Source of the DNA: Marinibacterium sp050389775
GTDB lineage: Bacteria > Pseudomonadota > Alphaproteobacteria > Rhodobacterales > Rhodobacteraceae
Assembly (NCBI RefSeq): GCF_050389775.1
Contig: NZ_CP177144.1
Location: forward strand, 4,216,001-4,280,000
Direction of reading: 5' to 3'
Length of the DNA stretch: 64,000 nucleotides
Every line of letters begins with the position of its first letter. Positions within the stretch are counted from its first letter, which is position 1. The position numbers and the translations under genes are program-made. The notes beneath the pieces are model-generated. The model searched no databases, was not told the origin of the DNA, and saw only the letters and a program-made list of their open reading frames with translations. Below, piece after piece: positions 34,032 through 42,970 of the stretch.

Positions 34032-34463
34032 TCAGGGGCGCTCCGTCGATCCGCCGTTGCCGGCGGCCTCCGGGCGGACACCGGCATGGGTCTCAAGCCC
34101 GTCCAGCAGGGCGATCTGGACCGCGTCGAGAAGCTGGTCGATGGCCAGGCGGGTCTCGGCCATCCGGTCCAGGGTGGCCTGGCGGTCGAAAGGCTCGGCC
34201 GAGCCCGTCTCCATCGCGGCCATCCGGGCCCGCAGGACGGCGCGCAGGGCCGGCGCGATGGTGTCGCGATGGGCCACGAGCGCGGCGTTCAGGGCCCGGC
34301 GGACCTCGGGCTCCTGCAGGCCGGCATAGGCCTGGTCGCCCAGCAGGTCGGCGCGCAGGCGCAGCAGACGCAACCCGGCACCGATCGCCAGGGCATTGCC
34401 CAGCAGGGACAGGGCCAGGACGGCCACGAGGACCATCCGCCCGTTGACGGAAAACCGACGCAT
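34032..34463 (-). CDS. Membrane-anchored CnrX/Spy-like periplasmic sensor protein
   Basis: A 143-residue protein with one N-terminal membrane helix (MVLVAVLALSLLGNALAIGAGL) and a helical periplasmic part built of LxxR repeats (LRADLLGD, RRALNAALVAHRDTIAPALRAVLRARMAAME). This matches the heavy-metal resistance / Spy-CpxP-type 'periplasmic sensor' family, where two long helices fold back on each other. No His/Cys metal cluster is visible. It overlaps the upstream membrane protein gene by one base and ends the ECF sigma operon, so it probably takes part in signal input to the sigma factor. Confidence 0.75.
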   Translation of the reverse strand: MRRFSVNGRMVLVAVLALSLLGNALAIGAGLRLLRLRADLLGDQAYAGLQEPEVRRALNAALVAHRDTIAPALRAVLRARMAAMETGSAEPFDRQATLDRMAETRLAIDQLLDAVQIALLDGLETHAGVRPEAAGNGGSTERP

Positions 34464-34834
34464 CAGTGACCTCCGATCATCGTGGTAAAACGGGCCAGGT
34501 CGGCCAGGGCCCGGCCCAGTCCGCCATCGACAAGCGGCACCAGCCCATAGCCCAGCCCAGCCGCCAGAAGCAGCAGGCCACCGAACCCCAGCGCCCAGGG
34601 CCAGGGCTCGGACAAGACCTCGGACCGGGGGACATCGCGGGCCGCGGATGGCCCTTCGGCCAGCGCGGTCAGCACCGCCCGCGACAACAGGGCGACGTCG
34701 GTGTCACCGTCGCGGGCCAGGCGGGCGGCCAGGGCCCGGTCAAACTCCGCATCCGTATCGGGCATGCCCGGCCCTTGCCGGTCATCCGGGCCGGCCGCCG
34801 TCGATGCATTGGGCATGTCGGTCTCCCTGGTCAT
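34463..34834 (-). CDS. Probable membrane anti-sigma factor
   Basis: A 123-residue protein with a cytoplasmic N-terminal part (about residues 28-70: DAEFDRALAARLARDGDTDVALLSRAVL split over two helices), one central membrane helix (ALGFGGLLLLAAGLGYGLVPLV) and a short C-terminus. Its ATG overlaps the sigma gene stop (ATGA), the usual arrangement for an anti-sigma factor. No zinc-binding HxxxCxxC motif is present, so it is not of the ZAS class. An ATG at codon 7 with GGGAG ahead is an alternative start. The role is inferred from position and topology. Confidence 0.7.
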   Translation of the reverse strand: MTRETDMPNASTAAGPDDRQGPGMPDTDAEFDRALAARLARDGDTDVALLSRAVLTALAEGPSAARDVPRSEVLSEPWPWALGFGGLLLLAAGLGYGLVPLVDGGLGRALADLARFTTMIGGH

Positions 34835-35394
34835 TGTGGCGGGTCCTCTCCTTCGATGGCCCGGCGCAGGGTGTTGCGCGCCCGGACCAGCAATTGTTCC
34901 ACCGCCCCTTCGCTCGTTCCCAGCGTCGCGGCGATCTCGGCGGTGCTCAGCTCTGCCGATGCCCGCAGCAGGATGGCCCGACGCTGACGGTCCGGCAGGG
35001 CGGCGATGGCCGCCCGGGTCCGGGCCAGGCGCTGGCGCGCGGCCATGTCGGCCTCGGGCCCGGGGGCGTCATCCTCGGGTTCAGGCAGGCTGTCCAGCCC
35101 GACAAGGCGCCGGAACCCGCCGCGACGGTTGCGGTCGATGCACAGGTTGACCGCGATCCGATAGAGCCAGGTCGACACCGCGCCCTTGTCCGGATCATAG
35201 CTTGCCGCCTTGCGCCAGGCCCGCAGAAAGACCTCCTGGGCCACGTCCTCGGCATCGGCACCGACGGTCAGGGCCTGGGCGGCATAGCGCCGGATGCCGG
35301 GGCCATAGACCGCGATCAACGCGGCCAGGGCCCGGCGATCCCCGTTCACGAGGGCAGCCATCAGGCCCTTGGCTTCAGCCGGTGTCACCTGCAT
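34831..35394 (-). CDS. ECF-type RNA polymerase sigma factor
   Basis: A 187-residue group 4 sigma factor. Region 2 is clear: LIAVYGPGIRRYAAQAL, then DAEDVAQEVFLRAW, and the promoter -10 recognition helix VSTWLYRIAVNLCIDRNRR (about residues 74-92). Region 4 reads IAALPDRQRRAILLRASAE, then STAEIAATLGTSEGAVEQLL with the DNA-binding helix-turn-helix. The long acidic linker (LPEPEDDAPGPEAD) is normal. It is co-transcribed with two membrane proteins that likely control it. The two small secreted proteins encoded upstream on the same strand could belong to its regulon. Confidence 0.94.
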   Translation of the reverse strand: MQVTPAEAKGLMAALVNGDRRALAALIAVYGPGIRRYAAQALTVGADAEDVAQEVFLRAWRKAASYDPDKGAVSTWLYRIAVNLCIDRNRRGGFRRLVGLDSLPEPEDDAPGPEADMAARQRLARTRAAIAALPDRQRRAILLRASAELSTAEIAATLGTSEGAVEQLLVRARNTLRRAIEGEDPPQ

Positions 35395-35561
35395 CGTGGA
35401 GCATCATCCATGGGTCGTGGCCGGCGGGCGGGCGGACCGGGCGGCGGGCAATGGCACCGGACAAGCCGGACCAGACGGCGCGCGCCCTGGCAAGGGCCTT
35501 GGGGCCCCGGCCCGCCCCCGGGCCGGCCGGTTGCCCGGCCCGGGGAGGCATCTGCACAGAA

Positions 35562-35867
35562 TCAGTTCGACCGGGTGATCTTTCGGGTCTTCGTGCCCGA
35601 CTGGCCGTTCGGCCCCATGCCCGAAACGGTTGTCGTGGTGCCCCCGGCATCGGTCGTGCGCAGGCGGTTCTTGGTCGCCGTCTTGCCGTTGGCCGTGGTG
35701 GCGGTCGACGTGGTCTCGCAATTGGCCGCGCCGTTGCCGCGGATGCAATCGCGATCCTTGGACATCGTGCCCCCGTTGCCGGTGGTCACGGTGACGTTCT
35801 GGGCACCGGCCGGCAGGGCCAGGCCGAGGGGCAGGAGCAGGGCAAGGGCAAGCGTGACAGGTTTCAT
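35562..35867 (-). CDS. Small secreted Thr/Gly/Asn-rich protein
   Basis: A 101-residue protein with a signal peptide (LALALLLPLGLALPAGAQ). The mature part is rich in Thr, Gly and Asn and has alternating polar residues: VTVTTGNGGTMSKDRD, one Cys pair (DCIRGNGAANCE) that may be a disulfide, and TTDAGGTTTTVSGMGPNG. This suggests a short beta-rich extracellular or periplasmic chain. The start at 35867 follows AAGGA by 9 bases; the frame stays open upstream but lacks a signal peptide there. No family recognised. It lies between the EF-hand gene and the ECF sigma gene. Confidence 0.75.
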   Translation of the reverse strand: MKPVTLALALLLPLGLALPAGAQNVTVTTGNGGTMSKDRDCIRGNGAANCETTSTATTANGKTATKNRLRTTDAGGTTTTVSGMGPNGQSGTKTRKITRSN

Positions 35868-35904
35868 GAGGGTCTTCCTTTCGTGTCGGGGATGATCGGA
35901 TCGG

Positions 35905-35940
35905 GGAAAAGGCCCCGGCGGCCTGGGAAACCGCCGGGGC
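35905..35940 (-). terminator. Terminator after the EF-hand gene
   Basis: On the minus strand, arms GCCCCGGCGG and CCGCCGGGGC (perfect 10 pairs, 9-base loop) are followed by CTTTTCCCC. It lies about 45 bases after the stop at 35985 and before the next gene start at 35867. Confidence 0.75.
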
Positions 35941-35984
35941 GGGACTGACGGAACGTGACCGGGGATGGCGGTCACCGGGCGCCG

Positions 35985-36377
35985 TCAGCCCCTGGCCCTG
36001 GCCATGAATTGCTCAAGCCGGGCCAGTTCCTGTCCGCCGAGGACGCCGTCCCGGTTGCGGTCGGCGCGCGTGAACCCCGGCGCCTGGGACAGGAATTCGG
36101 TTTGTGTCAGGGCACCATCGCCATTTCCGTCACGCGACATGATGTTGCCGGACTTGCCACCCCGGGCGTCGATCTCGGCCCGGGTCAGCAGGCCATCGCC
36201 GTTGCCGTCGAGGCCGTTGAACGTGTCGACCTGGGCGGCCTGAAATTCGGTCCGGTCCAGCACGCCATCGGCATTGGCATCATATGCGCTCAGCAGGCTT
36301 TGCTGGGCCAGGGCCGCGCCGGCCATGGCAAGAGGCAGGGCCAGGCTGGCAACTGCGGCGGTCAAGAGGGGGCGCAT
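35985..36377 (-). CDS. Secreted EF-hand calcium-binding protein
   Basis: A 130-residue protein: signal peptide (ending AGAALAQ) and four EF-hand loops in tandem, DANADGVLDRTEF, DGNGDGLLTRAEI, DGNGDGALTQTEF and DRNRDGVLGGQEL. All keep Asp at positions 1, 3 (Asn/Asp) and 5, Gly at 6 and Glu at 12, so calcium binding is likely. The start at 36377 follows GGAG (GAAGGAGAGCCCG). It has its own terminator and lies upstream of the ECF sigma operon on the same strand. Export and calcium binding suggest an envelope role, possibly stress related. Confidence 0.9.
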   Translation of the reverse strand: MRPLLTAAVASLALPLAMAGAALAQQSLLSAYDANADGVLDRTEFQAAQVDTFNGLDGNGDGLLTRAEIDARGGKSGNIMSRDGNGDGALTQTEFLSQAPGFTRADRNRDGVLGGQELARLEQFMARARG

Positions 36378-36579
36378 CGGGCTCTCCTTCAAGGTTGCGA
36401 TACCCTGAATACGTGGCGCCCCGGGCGGCCCTACGCCCGGCAATGCATTTTTCGCCCGGCCCTGAATTTATCCGGGCCTGCCCGGGCATGCCGGGTGCCC
36501 TGCCCCGCCTGTCGGTTTCGGATGGATCGTGGCCGTCCGCCTGAGCGCTGCGCCGGGCCGCCGAGCCGCCCGTCCGCCC

Positions 36580-37164
36580 TCAGGCGGCCAGGAAACAGGC
36601 CAGGTCCTGTTGCACCTTCCACGACCGGGCCAGCGCGTCGGACAGGGTGGCATCGTCCTTGCGCACCCAGGACTTGATCGCCGTTCCGGCGCAATTCATC
36701 GCCCAGGTCGCCAACGCCTTGCGCAGCTGGGGCGACATGTCGGGCTGGCGCGTGGCCAGCGCGGTTTCCAGGTCGCCCGACATCTCTTCGATGACCTCGT
36801 CCATCAGCCAGCGAATCCGGCTGTTTTCGCGCCAGAGCTCGCCGATGGCCTCGATGATGTCACCGCTGTCGACCAGCTGGTCCAGGTGGATGCCCAGCGC
36901 CGTGTAGAGATCTGCGCAGATCGCGCCGGTGCCATTTGCGATCAGGTTCAGGGCATCTTCAGGAAAATGCGGTTTGATACCGACGGCCGCGGCTTCCTTG
37001 TTCGTATAATAGTTGAAGAAGGTGCGCGGCGAGATGCCCGCCCGCTCGGCGATGGCCTCGGTCGTGACGTGGTCAAAACCGACTTCCTGCGCAAGCGCCA
37101 GTGTCGCGCGCTGGATGTCGAGCGCGGTCTGGATCTTGCGGCGTTCCCGCAGCGGAAGTTTCAT
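36580..37164 (-). CDS. TetR-family repressor of the adjacent RND pump
   Basis: A 194-residue regulator. The N-terminal helix-turn-helix is typical: IQRATLALAQEVGFDHVTTE, then AIAERAGISPRTFFNYYTNK (about residues 17-57). The C-terminal ligand-binding part is helical and not assignable to a subfamily. The start at 37164 gives MKLPLRERRK; codons before it are Leu-rich without a ribosome site. It is divergent from the efflux operon with only 85 bases between the start codons, and a palindrome sits in the gap, so it should repress both itself and the pump. Confidence 0.93.
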   Translation of the reverse strand: MKLPLRERRKIQTALDIQRATLALAQEVGFDHVTTEAIAERAGISPRTFFNYYTNKEAAAVGIKPHFPEDALNLIANGTGAICADLYTALGIHLDQLVDSGDIIEAIGELWRENSRIRWLMDEVIEEMSGDLETALATRQPDMSPQLRKALATWAMNCAGTAIKSWVRKDDATLSDALARSWKVQQDLACFLAA

Positions 37165-37176
37165 CAAAAGCAAACC

Positions 37177-37191
37177 TTGCAGACACTGCAA
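37177..37191. promoter_or_regulatory. Probable TetR operator
   Basis: TTGCAGACACTGCAA: perfect 6-base arms around ACA, 13 bases before the repressor start and about 59 before the pump operon start. Position and symmetry fit the binding site of the adjacent TetR protein. Confidence 0.7.
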
Positions 37192-37249
37192 ACTTTTCCT
37201 AGATTGCACGCCGAGGGGGATCGGGTCAACCAAGCAGGTACGCCAAAAC

Positions 37250-38428
37250 ATGAAACGTCACGTCTCCGCCAGGAGCCATCTCGGGCTTGCTTTGCTGGCC
37301 TGCCTTTCGACCGCCACGGCGGCCATGGCGCAGCAGGAAGCGCCCCCGATGCAGGTCGGGACGATCACGCTGGAACGCCAGGCCGTACCGCGAATCGTCA
37401 CCCTGCCCGGTCGGGCAGTTGCCTATCAGCAGGTCGACATCCGCCCCCGCGTCGGCGGGGTGGTAGAGGAAATTCTCTATACACCGGGTGCGGACCTGTC
37501 GGTCGGCGACCCGCTCTTCCGCATTGATGACGCCTCGTATCGCGCCTCTGTCGCGGCGGCGCAATCCGACCTGGCCACGGCCCAGGCCAACCTGCCGGTG
37601 GCCCAATCGGCCAAGGACCGGGCCGAACAGCTGGCCGGCCGCGGTTACACCGAGGCCGAGGTCGACAGTGCCCGGGCCTCGCTGGCCGAGGCCCAGGCCA
37701 CGCTGGATGCCGCCCAGGCCGCGCTCGACTATGCCCAGACCGAATTGTCCTGGACCACGATCACCAGCCCGATCGAAGGCGTGGCCGAGGTCGCTTCGGT
37801 CTCGGTCGGCGACCTGGTCACCTCGGGCCAGTCCGATGCCCTGACCACCGTCACCCGGCTGGACCCGATCGAGGTCGAGATGCTCGAAGCCTCGGCCCGC
37901 ATGCTGGAGCTGCGCCAGGAAATCGCCTCGGGCACACTGGAACAGAACCCCGAGCTGGAAGCCCGGCTGCTGCTGGAAACCGGCGCGGTCTACGAGGGCA
38001 CCGGCCGGCTGGTCAGCCCGGGCAACACCGTGTCGACAACGACCGGCACCTTCACCGTGCGCTTCCGCTTCGACAATCCCGACCGCATGATCCTGCCCGG
38101 CATGTTCCTGCGCGGCGAGATCACCGTCGGCACGATCAATGCCTTCCTGGTGCCGCAACGCGCGGCCGAGCGCAGCAATTCCGGCGCGCTGACGGTCTAT
38201 GTCGTGGGCGCCGACGGCACGTCCGAACAGGTCACCCTGAACGAGATGGGCGCTTACGAAAACGCCTGGATCGTGCCGAGCGGGCTGGACGACGGCGCAC
38301 AGCTGATCGTCGACGGCCTGAAATCCATGCAGCCGGGCCTGCCCGTCAGCCCCGTTGCCGTCGAGATCGACGAAAACGGCCTGACCCAGGATCTCCCGGC
38401 CGCGGCAGCAAGCGACAGCGGCAACTGA
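37250..38428 (+). CDS. RND efflux periplasmic adaptor (membrane fusion protein)
   Basis: A 392-residue adaptor linking the inner-membrane pump to the outer-membrane channel. Signal peptide ends at TAAMAQ; no lipobox Cys. The family order is present: a lipoyl half (VDIRPRVGGVVEEILYTPGADL), a long alpha-hairpin with coiled-coil repeats (about 100-165), the second lipoyl half (SWTTITSPIEGVAEVASVSVGDLV), the beta barrel (LDPIEVEMLEAS) and a membrane-proximal domain (GMFLRGEITVG). It resembles AcrA/MexA. The ATG at 37250 has a weak ribosome site. First gene of the operon, 3 bases before the pump gene. Confidence 0.95.
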   Translation: MKRHVSARSHLGLALLACLSTATAAMAQQEAPPMQVGTITLERQAVPRIVTLPGRAVAYQQVDIRPRVGGVVEEILYTPGADLSVGDPLFRIDDASYRASVAAAQSDLATAQANLPVAQSAKDRAEQLAGRGYTEAEVDSARASLAEAQATLDAAQAALDYAQTELSWTTITSPIEGVAEVASVSVGDLVTSGQSDALTTVTRLDPIEVEMLEASARMLELRQEIASGTLEQNPELEARLLLETGAVYEGTGRLVSPGNTVSTTTGTFTVRFRFDNPDRMILPGMFLRGEITVGTINAFLVPQRAAERSNSGALTVYVVGADGTSEQVTLNEMGAYENAWIVPSGLDDGAQLIVDGLKSMQPGLPVSPVAVEIDENGLTQDLPAAAASDSGN

Positions 38429-38431
38429 TCC

Positions 38432-41400
38432 ATGGCATCTTTCTTCATTCACCGCCCGGTCTTCGCCTGGGTGCTGGCGATCGTCGTCATGCTTGCCGGG
38501 GCGTTCTCGCTCTTCAGCCTGCCGATCTCGCAATATCCCGACATCGCACCGACCACGGTGCGGATCTCGGCCACCTATACCGGGGCTTCGGCCGAAACCG
38601 TCGAGAACTCGGTCACCACGGTCATCGAGGACGGCCTGACCGGCCTCGACGGGCTGACCTACATGACATCGTCCTCGAGCGAGGGCTCGGCCAGCATCTC
38701 GCTGACCTTCGATGACACGATCGACCCGGACATGGCCCAGGTCCAGGTGCAGAACAAGCTCCAGCTGGTCGAATCCTCGCTGCCCACCTCGGTCACCCAG
38801 AACGGCGTCCGCGTGAACCGGTCGACCTCGTCGATCCTGATGGTCGGCGCGCTGGTCTCCGAGGACGGCACCTATTCCACCGTCGAGCTGGGCGACATCC
38901 TGGGCTCGACCCTGGAGGACCCGGTGCAGCGGACCGAGGGCGTCGGCTCGATCAACGTCTTCGGCACGCAATATGCCATGCGCATCTGGCTGAACCCGCT
39001 GCGGCTCTACCAGTACCAGCTGACCCCGTCGGACGTGACCTCGGCCGTGTCCGAGCAGAACACCAACGTGACCGTCGGCTCGCTGGGCGACCAGCCGGTC
39101 GTCAAGGGCCAGCAATTCACCGTGTCGCTCTCGGCCCAGTCGCAGCTGACCTCGATCTCGGATTTCCAGCAGATCCTGCTGAAGACCAACGAGGACGGCT
39201 CGGCCGTCTACCTGGCCGACGTGGCCACGGTGGAACTGGCCGAAGAGGATTACGGCTCGCGGTCGCGCTACAACGGCAAGCCCGCCGCCGGCTTCGGGGT
39301 CAACCTGGCCACCGGGGCCAATGCCGTGGAAACCGCCGAGCGCGTGCGCGCGGTGATCGAAGGCCTGGAAGGCGCCCTGCCCGAAGGCGTGACGATCGAA
39401 TATCCCTACGACACCTCGCCCTTCGTCGAACAATCGATCGAACAGGTCTACCACACCCTGGGTGAAGCCATCGTGCTGGTGTTCCTGGTCATCCTGCTGT
39501 TCCTGCAGAGCTGGCGGGCCACGCTGATCCCGACGATTGCCGTGCCGGTCGTGCTGCTGGGCACCTTCGGGGTGCTGGCCGCCTTCGGCATGTCGATCAA
39601 CACCCTGTCGATGTTCGCCCTGGTGCTGGCCATCGGCCTGCTGGTCGACGACGCCATCGTCGTGGTCGAAAACGTCGAACGGGTGATGGAGGAAGAAGGG
39701 CTCGACCCGGTCGCGGCCACCGAGAAATCGATGGGCGAGATCTCGTCGGCGCTGGTCGGCATCGTGCTGGTCCTGTCGGCGGTGTTCCTGCCCATGGCCT
39801 TCATGTCCGGCTCGACCGGCGTGATCTATCGCCAGTTCTCGGTGACGATCATCTCGGCCATGGTCCTGTCGCTGTTTGTCGCCCTGATCCTGACCCCGGC
39901 CATGTGTGCGTCGCTGCTGAAACCGTCGCACGGCCCGGCGCGCTTTGCGCCGATCCGCTGGTTCAACGGCGGGCTGGACCGGCTGACCAACGGCTATGGC
40001 AACACCGCCCGGCGCATGGGTCGCCGGCCGTTCCGGGTCATCCTGATCCTGGCGGCCATCGGCTACGGCGCGTGGTGGGTCTATGACCGCCTGCCCTCGT
40101 CCTTCCTGCCGACGGAAGACCAGGGCGTGCTGATGGCCATGATCGAACTGCCCGAAGGCGCGACGGTCGCCCAGACCGAAGACGCCGTGGCCAAGATCGA
40201 GCAGCACCTGCTGACCAATGAAAGCGAGATGGTCGACAGCGTCTTTGCCGCCGTGGGCTTCAGCTTCAGCGGCTCGGGCCAGAACAACGCCATGATGTTC
40301 GTCAAGCTGAAGGAATATGCCGACCGTCCGGGCATGGATGCCGGCGACCTGATGATGCGCACCAACGGCGCCTTCTGGAACAACCGCATGGGCCAGGTCT
40401 TCTTCCTGCAACCCCCGGCGATCCAGGGCATGGGCACCAGTTCGGGCTTCACGATGTATCTCGTGGACCAGTCGGGCAACGGCCAGATCGACCTCAAGGC
40501 CGCGGCAGACGAGCTTGTCGCCCAGGCCCAGGCCGACGGCCGGGTGGCCAACCTGCGCGGCAATGACGACGCCACCAAGCCTTCGCTGCGGCTGGACATC
40601 GACCAGCAGAAGGCCGAGGCCCTCGGCGTGTCGCTGTCGGATGTCAACTCGCTGCTGGCCACGGTCTTTGCCGGGTCCTATGTCAACGACTTCCCGCTGG
40701 GCAACGACCTGCGCGAGGTCATCGTCCAGGGCGATGCGCCCTGGCGGATGCAGCCCGGCGACATCGATGCCTGGTACGTGCGCAACTCGGATGGCGACAT
40801 GGTGCCCCTGTCGTCCTTCGTCACCCGCAACTGGGACACCGTCACCCCGTCGCTGGCCCGCTACGGCGGCACCCGGGCGATGGAAATCTCGGGCGCGGCC
40901 AATGGCGTCAGCTCGGGCGTGGCGATGGACATCATGGAAGAGATCACCGCCGATCTCGATGGCGGCTACGGCTCGGCCTGGACCGGGTTGAGCTATCAGG
41001 AACGGCTGTCGGGCAACCAGGAACCGCTGCTCTACTCGCTCTCGGCCCTGGTCGTCTTCCTCTGCCTGGCGGCGCTCTACGAAAGCTGGACGGTGCCCTT
41101 TGCCGTCATGCTGTCGGTGCCGGTCGGCATCCTGGGCGCGCTGGTCGCAACCTGGTATTTCGACCAGTCCAACGATGTCTACTTCAAGGTCGGCCTGCTG
41201 ACGACAATCGGCCTGGCGGCCAGGAATGCCATCCTGATCGTCGAATTCGCCGAGGCCCTGAAGGCCCAGGGACAGGATCTGCTGGAAGCGACGATCACCG
41301 CCTCCCGCCAGCGCCTGCGCCCGATCCTGATGACCTCGCTGGCCTTCGGCTTCGGCATCCTGCCGCTGGCCATGGCCGATGGCGCGGGGGCCAATGCCCA

Positions 41401-41539
41401 GCATTCGATCGGCATCGGCATGCTTGGCGGCATCATCTTCTCGACCCTGTTCGGTATCATCCTGGTTCCCGTCTTCTACCTTGCAGTCCTAAAGGCCGTG
41501 GACCTCTTCCGCCGCCGTCCGAAGGAAGCCACGTCATGA
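38432..41539 (+). CDS. RND multidrug efflux transporter, HAE-1 type
   Basis: Inner-membrane proton-driven pump of 1035 residues, the standard AcrB/MexB size. The start is the family's FFIHRPVFAWVLAI, followed by PISQYPDIAPTTVRISATYTG. The proton-relay Asp pair is in GLLVDDAIVVVENVERVMEE (TM4, about residues 405-424), and the matching Lys is in the last helices region. The C-terminal half has GLAARNAILIVEFAEAL and TSLAFGFGILPLA. Porter-domain landmarks are intact. Substrates cannot be predicted. It overlaps the channel gene by 4 bases. Confidence 0.96.
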   Translation: MASFFIHRPVFAWVLAIVVMLAGAFSLFSLPISQYPDIAPTTVRISATYTGASAETVENSVTTVIEDGLTGLDGLTYMTSSSSEGSASISLTFDDTIDPDMAQVQVQNKLQLVESSLPTSVTQNGVRVNRSTSSILMVGALVSEDGTYSTVELGDILGSTLEDPVQRTEGVGSINVFGTQYAMRIWLNPLRLYQYQLTPSDVTSAVSEQNTNVTVGSLGDQPVVKGQQFTVSLSAQSQLTSISDFQQILLKTNEDGSAVYLADVATVELAEEDYGSRSRYNGKPAAGFGVNLATGANAVETAERVRAVIEGLEGALPEGVTIEYPYDTSPFVEQSIEQVYHTLGEAIVLVFLVILLFLQSWRATLIPTIAVPVVLLGTFGVLAAFGMSINTLSMFALVLAIGLLVDDAIVVVENVERVMEEEGLDPVAATEKSMGEISSALVGIVLVLSAVFLPMAFMSGSTGVIYRQFSVTIISAMVLSLFVALILTPAMCASLLKPSHGPARFAPIRWFNGGLDRLTNGYGNTARRMGRRPFRVILILAAIGYGAWWVYDRLPSSFLPTEDQGVLMAMIELPEGATVAQTEDAVAKIEQHLLTNESEMVDSVFAAVGFSFSGSGQNNAMMFVKLKEYADRPGMDAGDLMMRTNGAFWNNRMGQVFFLQPPAIQGMGTSSGFTMYLVDQSGNGQIDLKAAADELVAQAQADGRVANLRGNDDATKPSLRLDIDQQKAEALGVSLSDVNSLLATVFAGSYVNDFPLGNDLREVIVQGDAPWRMQPGDIDAWYVRNSDGDMVPLSSFVTRNWDTVTPSLARYGGTRAMEISGAANGVSSGVAMDIMEEITADLDGGYGSAWTGLSYQERLSGNQEPLLYSLSALVVFLCLAALYESWTVPFAVMLSVPVGILGALVATWYFDQSNDVYFKVGLLTTIGLAARNAILIVEFAEALKAQGQDLLEATITASRQRLRPILMTSLAFGFGILPLAMADGAGANAQHSIGIGMLGGIIFSTLFGIILVPVFYLAVLKAVDLFRRRPKEATS

Positions 41540-42903
41540 AATACGCCTCTCTCCTCGCGCTGCTCGCCGCCGCCGGCTGTGCCGTCGGGCCGGATTACCA
41601 GCGCCCGGCCGCCGATCTGACCACGCGGTTCGTCAATGGCGATGCGGCGTCGGTCGGCCAGGTCGCGGCCGACCGCTGGTGGCTGGATTACCAGGATGCC
41701 ACGCTCAACGACCTGGTGGCGCGCGGGCTGGACCAGAACCTCGACGTGCTGCAGGCCATCGAGGTCATCAACCAGGCCCGGGCCAACCTGCGGGCCACCG
41801 GGGTCAATGCCCAGGCCAGCGGCGGCCTCGACGCCGCGGGCACGGAATCGGGCGGCAGCTCGATCAACGGCACGGTCGACGGGTCCAGCGCCACGCTGGG
41901 CGCGGCCTATGTCATCGACATCTTCGGCGGCTACCGCCGGGAACGCGAGGCGGCCGAGGCCAATCTCGTCGCGGCCCAGGCCGATGTCGAGACCACCCGC
42001 CTGGCCTGGCTGGCCGAGCTGGTCGCGGCCTATTCCAACGCGCGCTACTACCAGGCCGCGCTGGAGCTGACGCGCCAGACGATCTCGGCCCGGGAAGAGA
42101 CCGTGTCGATCACCGAAGGCCAGTACAACGCCGGGGCGGCCACCGAATACGAGGTAGCCCAGGCCCAGGCCCTGCTGGCCACGGCGCGGGCCAACCTGCC
42201 GCAATACGCCGCGCTGTTCGATTCCAACGTCTATGCCATCGCGACGCTGCTCAACGAACCGGCCGGCCCGATCCTGTCGGCCATGCAGCGCGGCGCGCCC
42301 CAGCTGCGCACGCCCGGCGGCCAGGCCACCGGCGTGCCGGCCGACCTGCTGCGCAACCGGCCCGACGTGCGCAGCGCCGAGGCCGACCTGGCCGCGGCGG
42401 TGGCCAATGTCGGCGTGGCCGAGGCCGATCTCTATCCCTCGCTGACGCTCAGCGGCACGGTGGCCCGGGCCAGCGCGGCATCGACCTGGTCCTTCGGCCC
42501 GACGCTGTCGCTGCCGATCTTCAACCAGGGCGCGCTGCAGGCCAACCGGGATGCGGCGGTGTCGCAGGCCAAACAGGCCGAGATCACCTGGCGGGCCTCG
42601 GTGGTCAATGCCGTCGAGGACGTGCAGGTCGGCGCGTCGAACCTGGCGCGCTATCGCCAGCGGGCCAGCGCCCTGCGCCGGGCGGTCGACGATTACAACC
42701 GCGCCCTGACCCTGGCGCAGGAGAATTACCGCGTCGGCGCGATCACCCTGCTGGACCTGCTGGATACCGACCGGGCCACGGCCACGGCCCGGATCACCGC
42801 AGCCTCGGCGGTCAACGATTCCGCCCAGGCCTGGGCCTCGCTCAAGATCGCCACCGGCGCCGGCGCCACGGCCACCGTCGCGGGCAGCCCCGCAGGCGGC
42901 TGA
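41536..42903 (+). CDS. Outer-membrane efflux lipoprotein, NodT family
   Basis: A 455-residue TolC-like channel. The N-terminus carries a lipobox (LLAAAGC, Cys16 or nearby), then the NodT motif VGPDYQRP. The two OEP repeats are visible: DRWWLDYQDATLNDLVARGL and, in the second half, RPDVRSAEADLAAAVANVG with DLYPSLTLSG, and a terminal YRVGAITLLDLLDT. It ends the operon and is followed by a strong terminator. It completes the tripartite pump with the two previous genes. Confidence 0.95.
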   Translation: MKYASLLALLAAAGCAVGPDYQRPAADLTTRFVNGDAASVGQVAADRWWLDYQDATLNDLVARGLDQNLDVLQAIEVINQARANLRATGVNAQASGGLDAAGTESGGSSINGTVDGSSATLGAAYVIDIFGGYRREREAAEANLVAAQADVETTRLAWLAELVAAYSNARYYQAALELTRQTISAREETVSITEGQYNAGAATEYEVAQAQALLATARANLPQYAALFDSNVYAIATLLNEPAGPILSAMQRGAPQLRTPGGQATGVPADLLRNRPDVRSAEADLAAAVANVGVAEADLYPSLTLSGTVARASAASTWSFGPTLSLPIFNQGALQANRDAAVSQAKQAEITWRASVVNAVEDVQVGASNLARYRQRASALRRAVDDYNRALTLAQENYRVGAITLLDLLDTDRATATARITAASAVNDSAQAWASLKIATGAGATATVAGSPAGG

Positions 42904-42925
42904 CCGTCCCTCCGACCGACAAGAC

Positions 42926-42960
42926 AAAAGCCCCCGCATCCCCCGATGCGGGGGCTTTTT
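42926..42960 (+). terminator. Strong Rho-independent terminator of the efflux operon
   Basis: AAAAGCCCCCGCATC pairs perfectly with GATGCGGGGGCTTTTT around a CCCC loop; a T tract ends the stem on the plus strand. Because the A tract on the other side mirrors it, it can also stop leftward transcription. Confidence 0.95.
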
Positions 42961-42970
42961 CATGACCGCC

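Noticed and set aside
37226..41404. A 1392-codon minus-strand open frame opposite the RND pump genes
   Set aside because: Same cause: the translation is His/Arg/Asp/Gly low complexity, while the plus strand codes for well-known efflux proteins in good frame.
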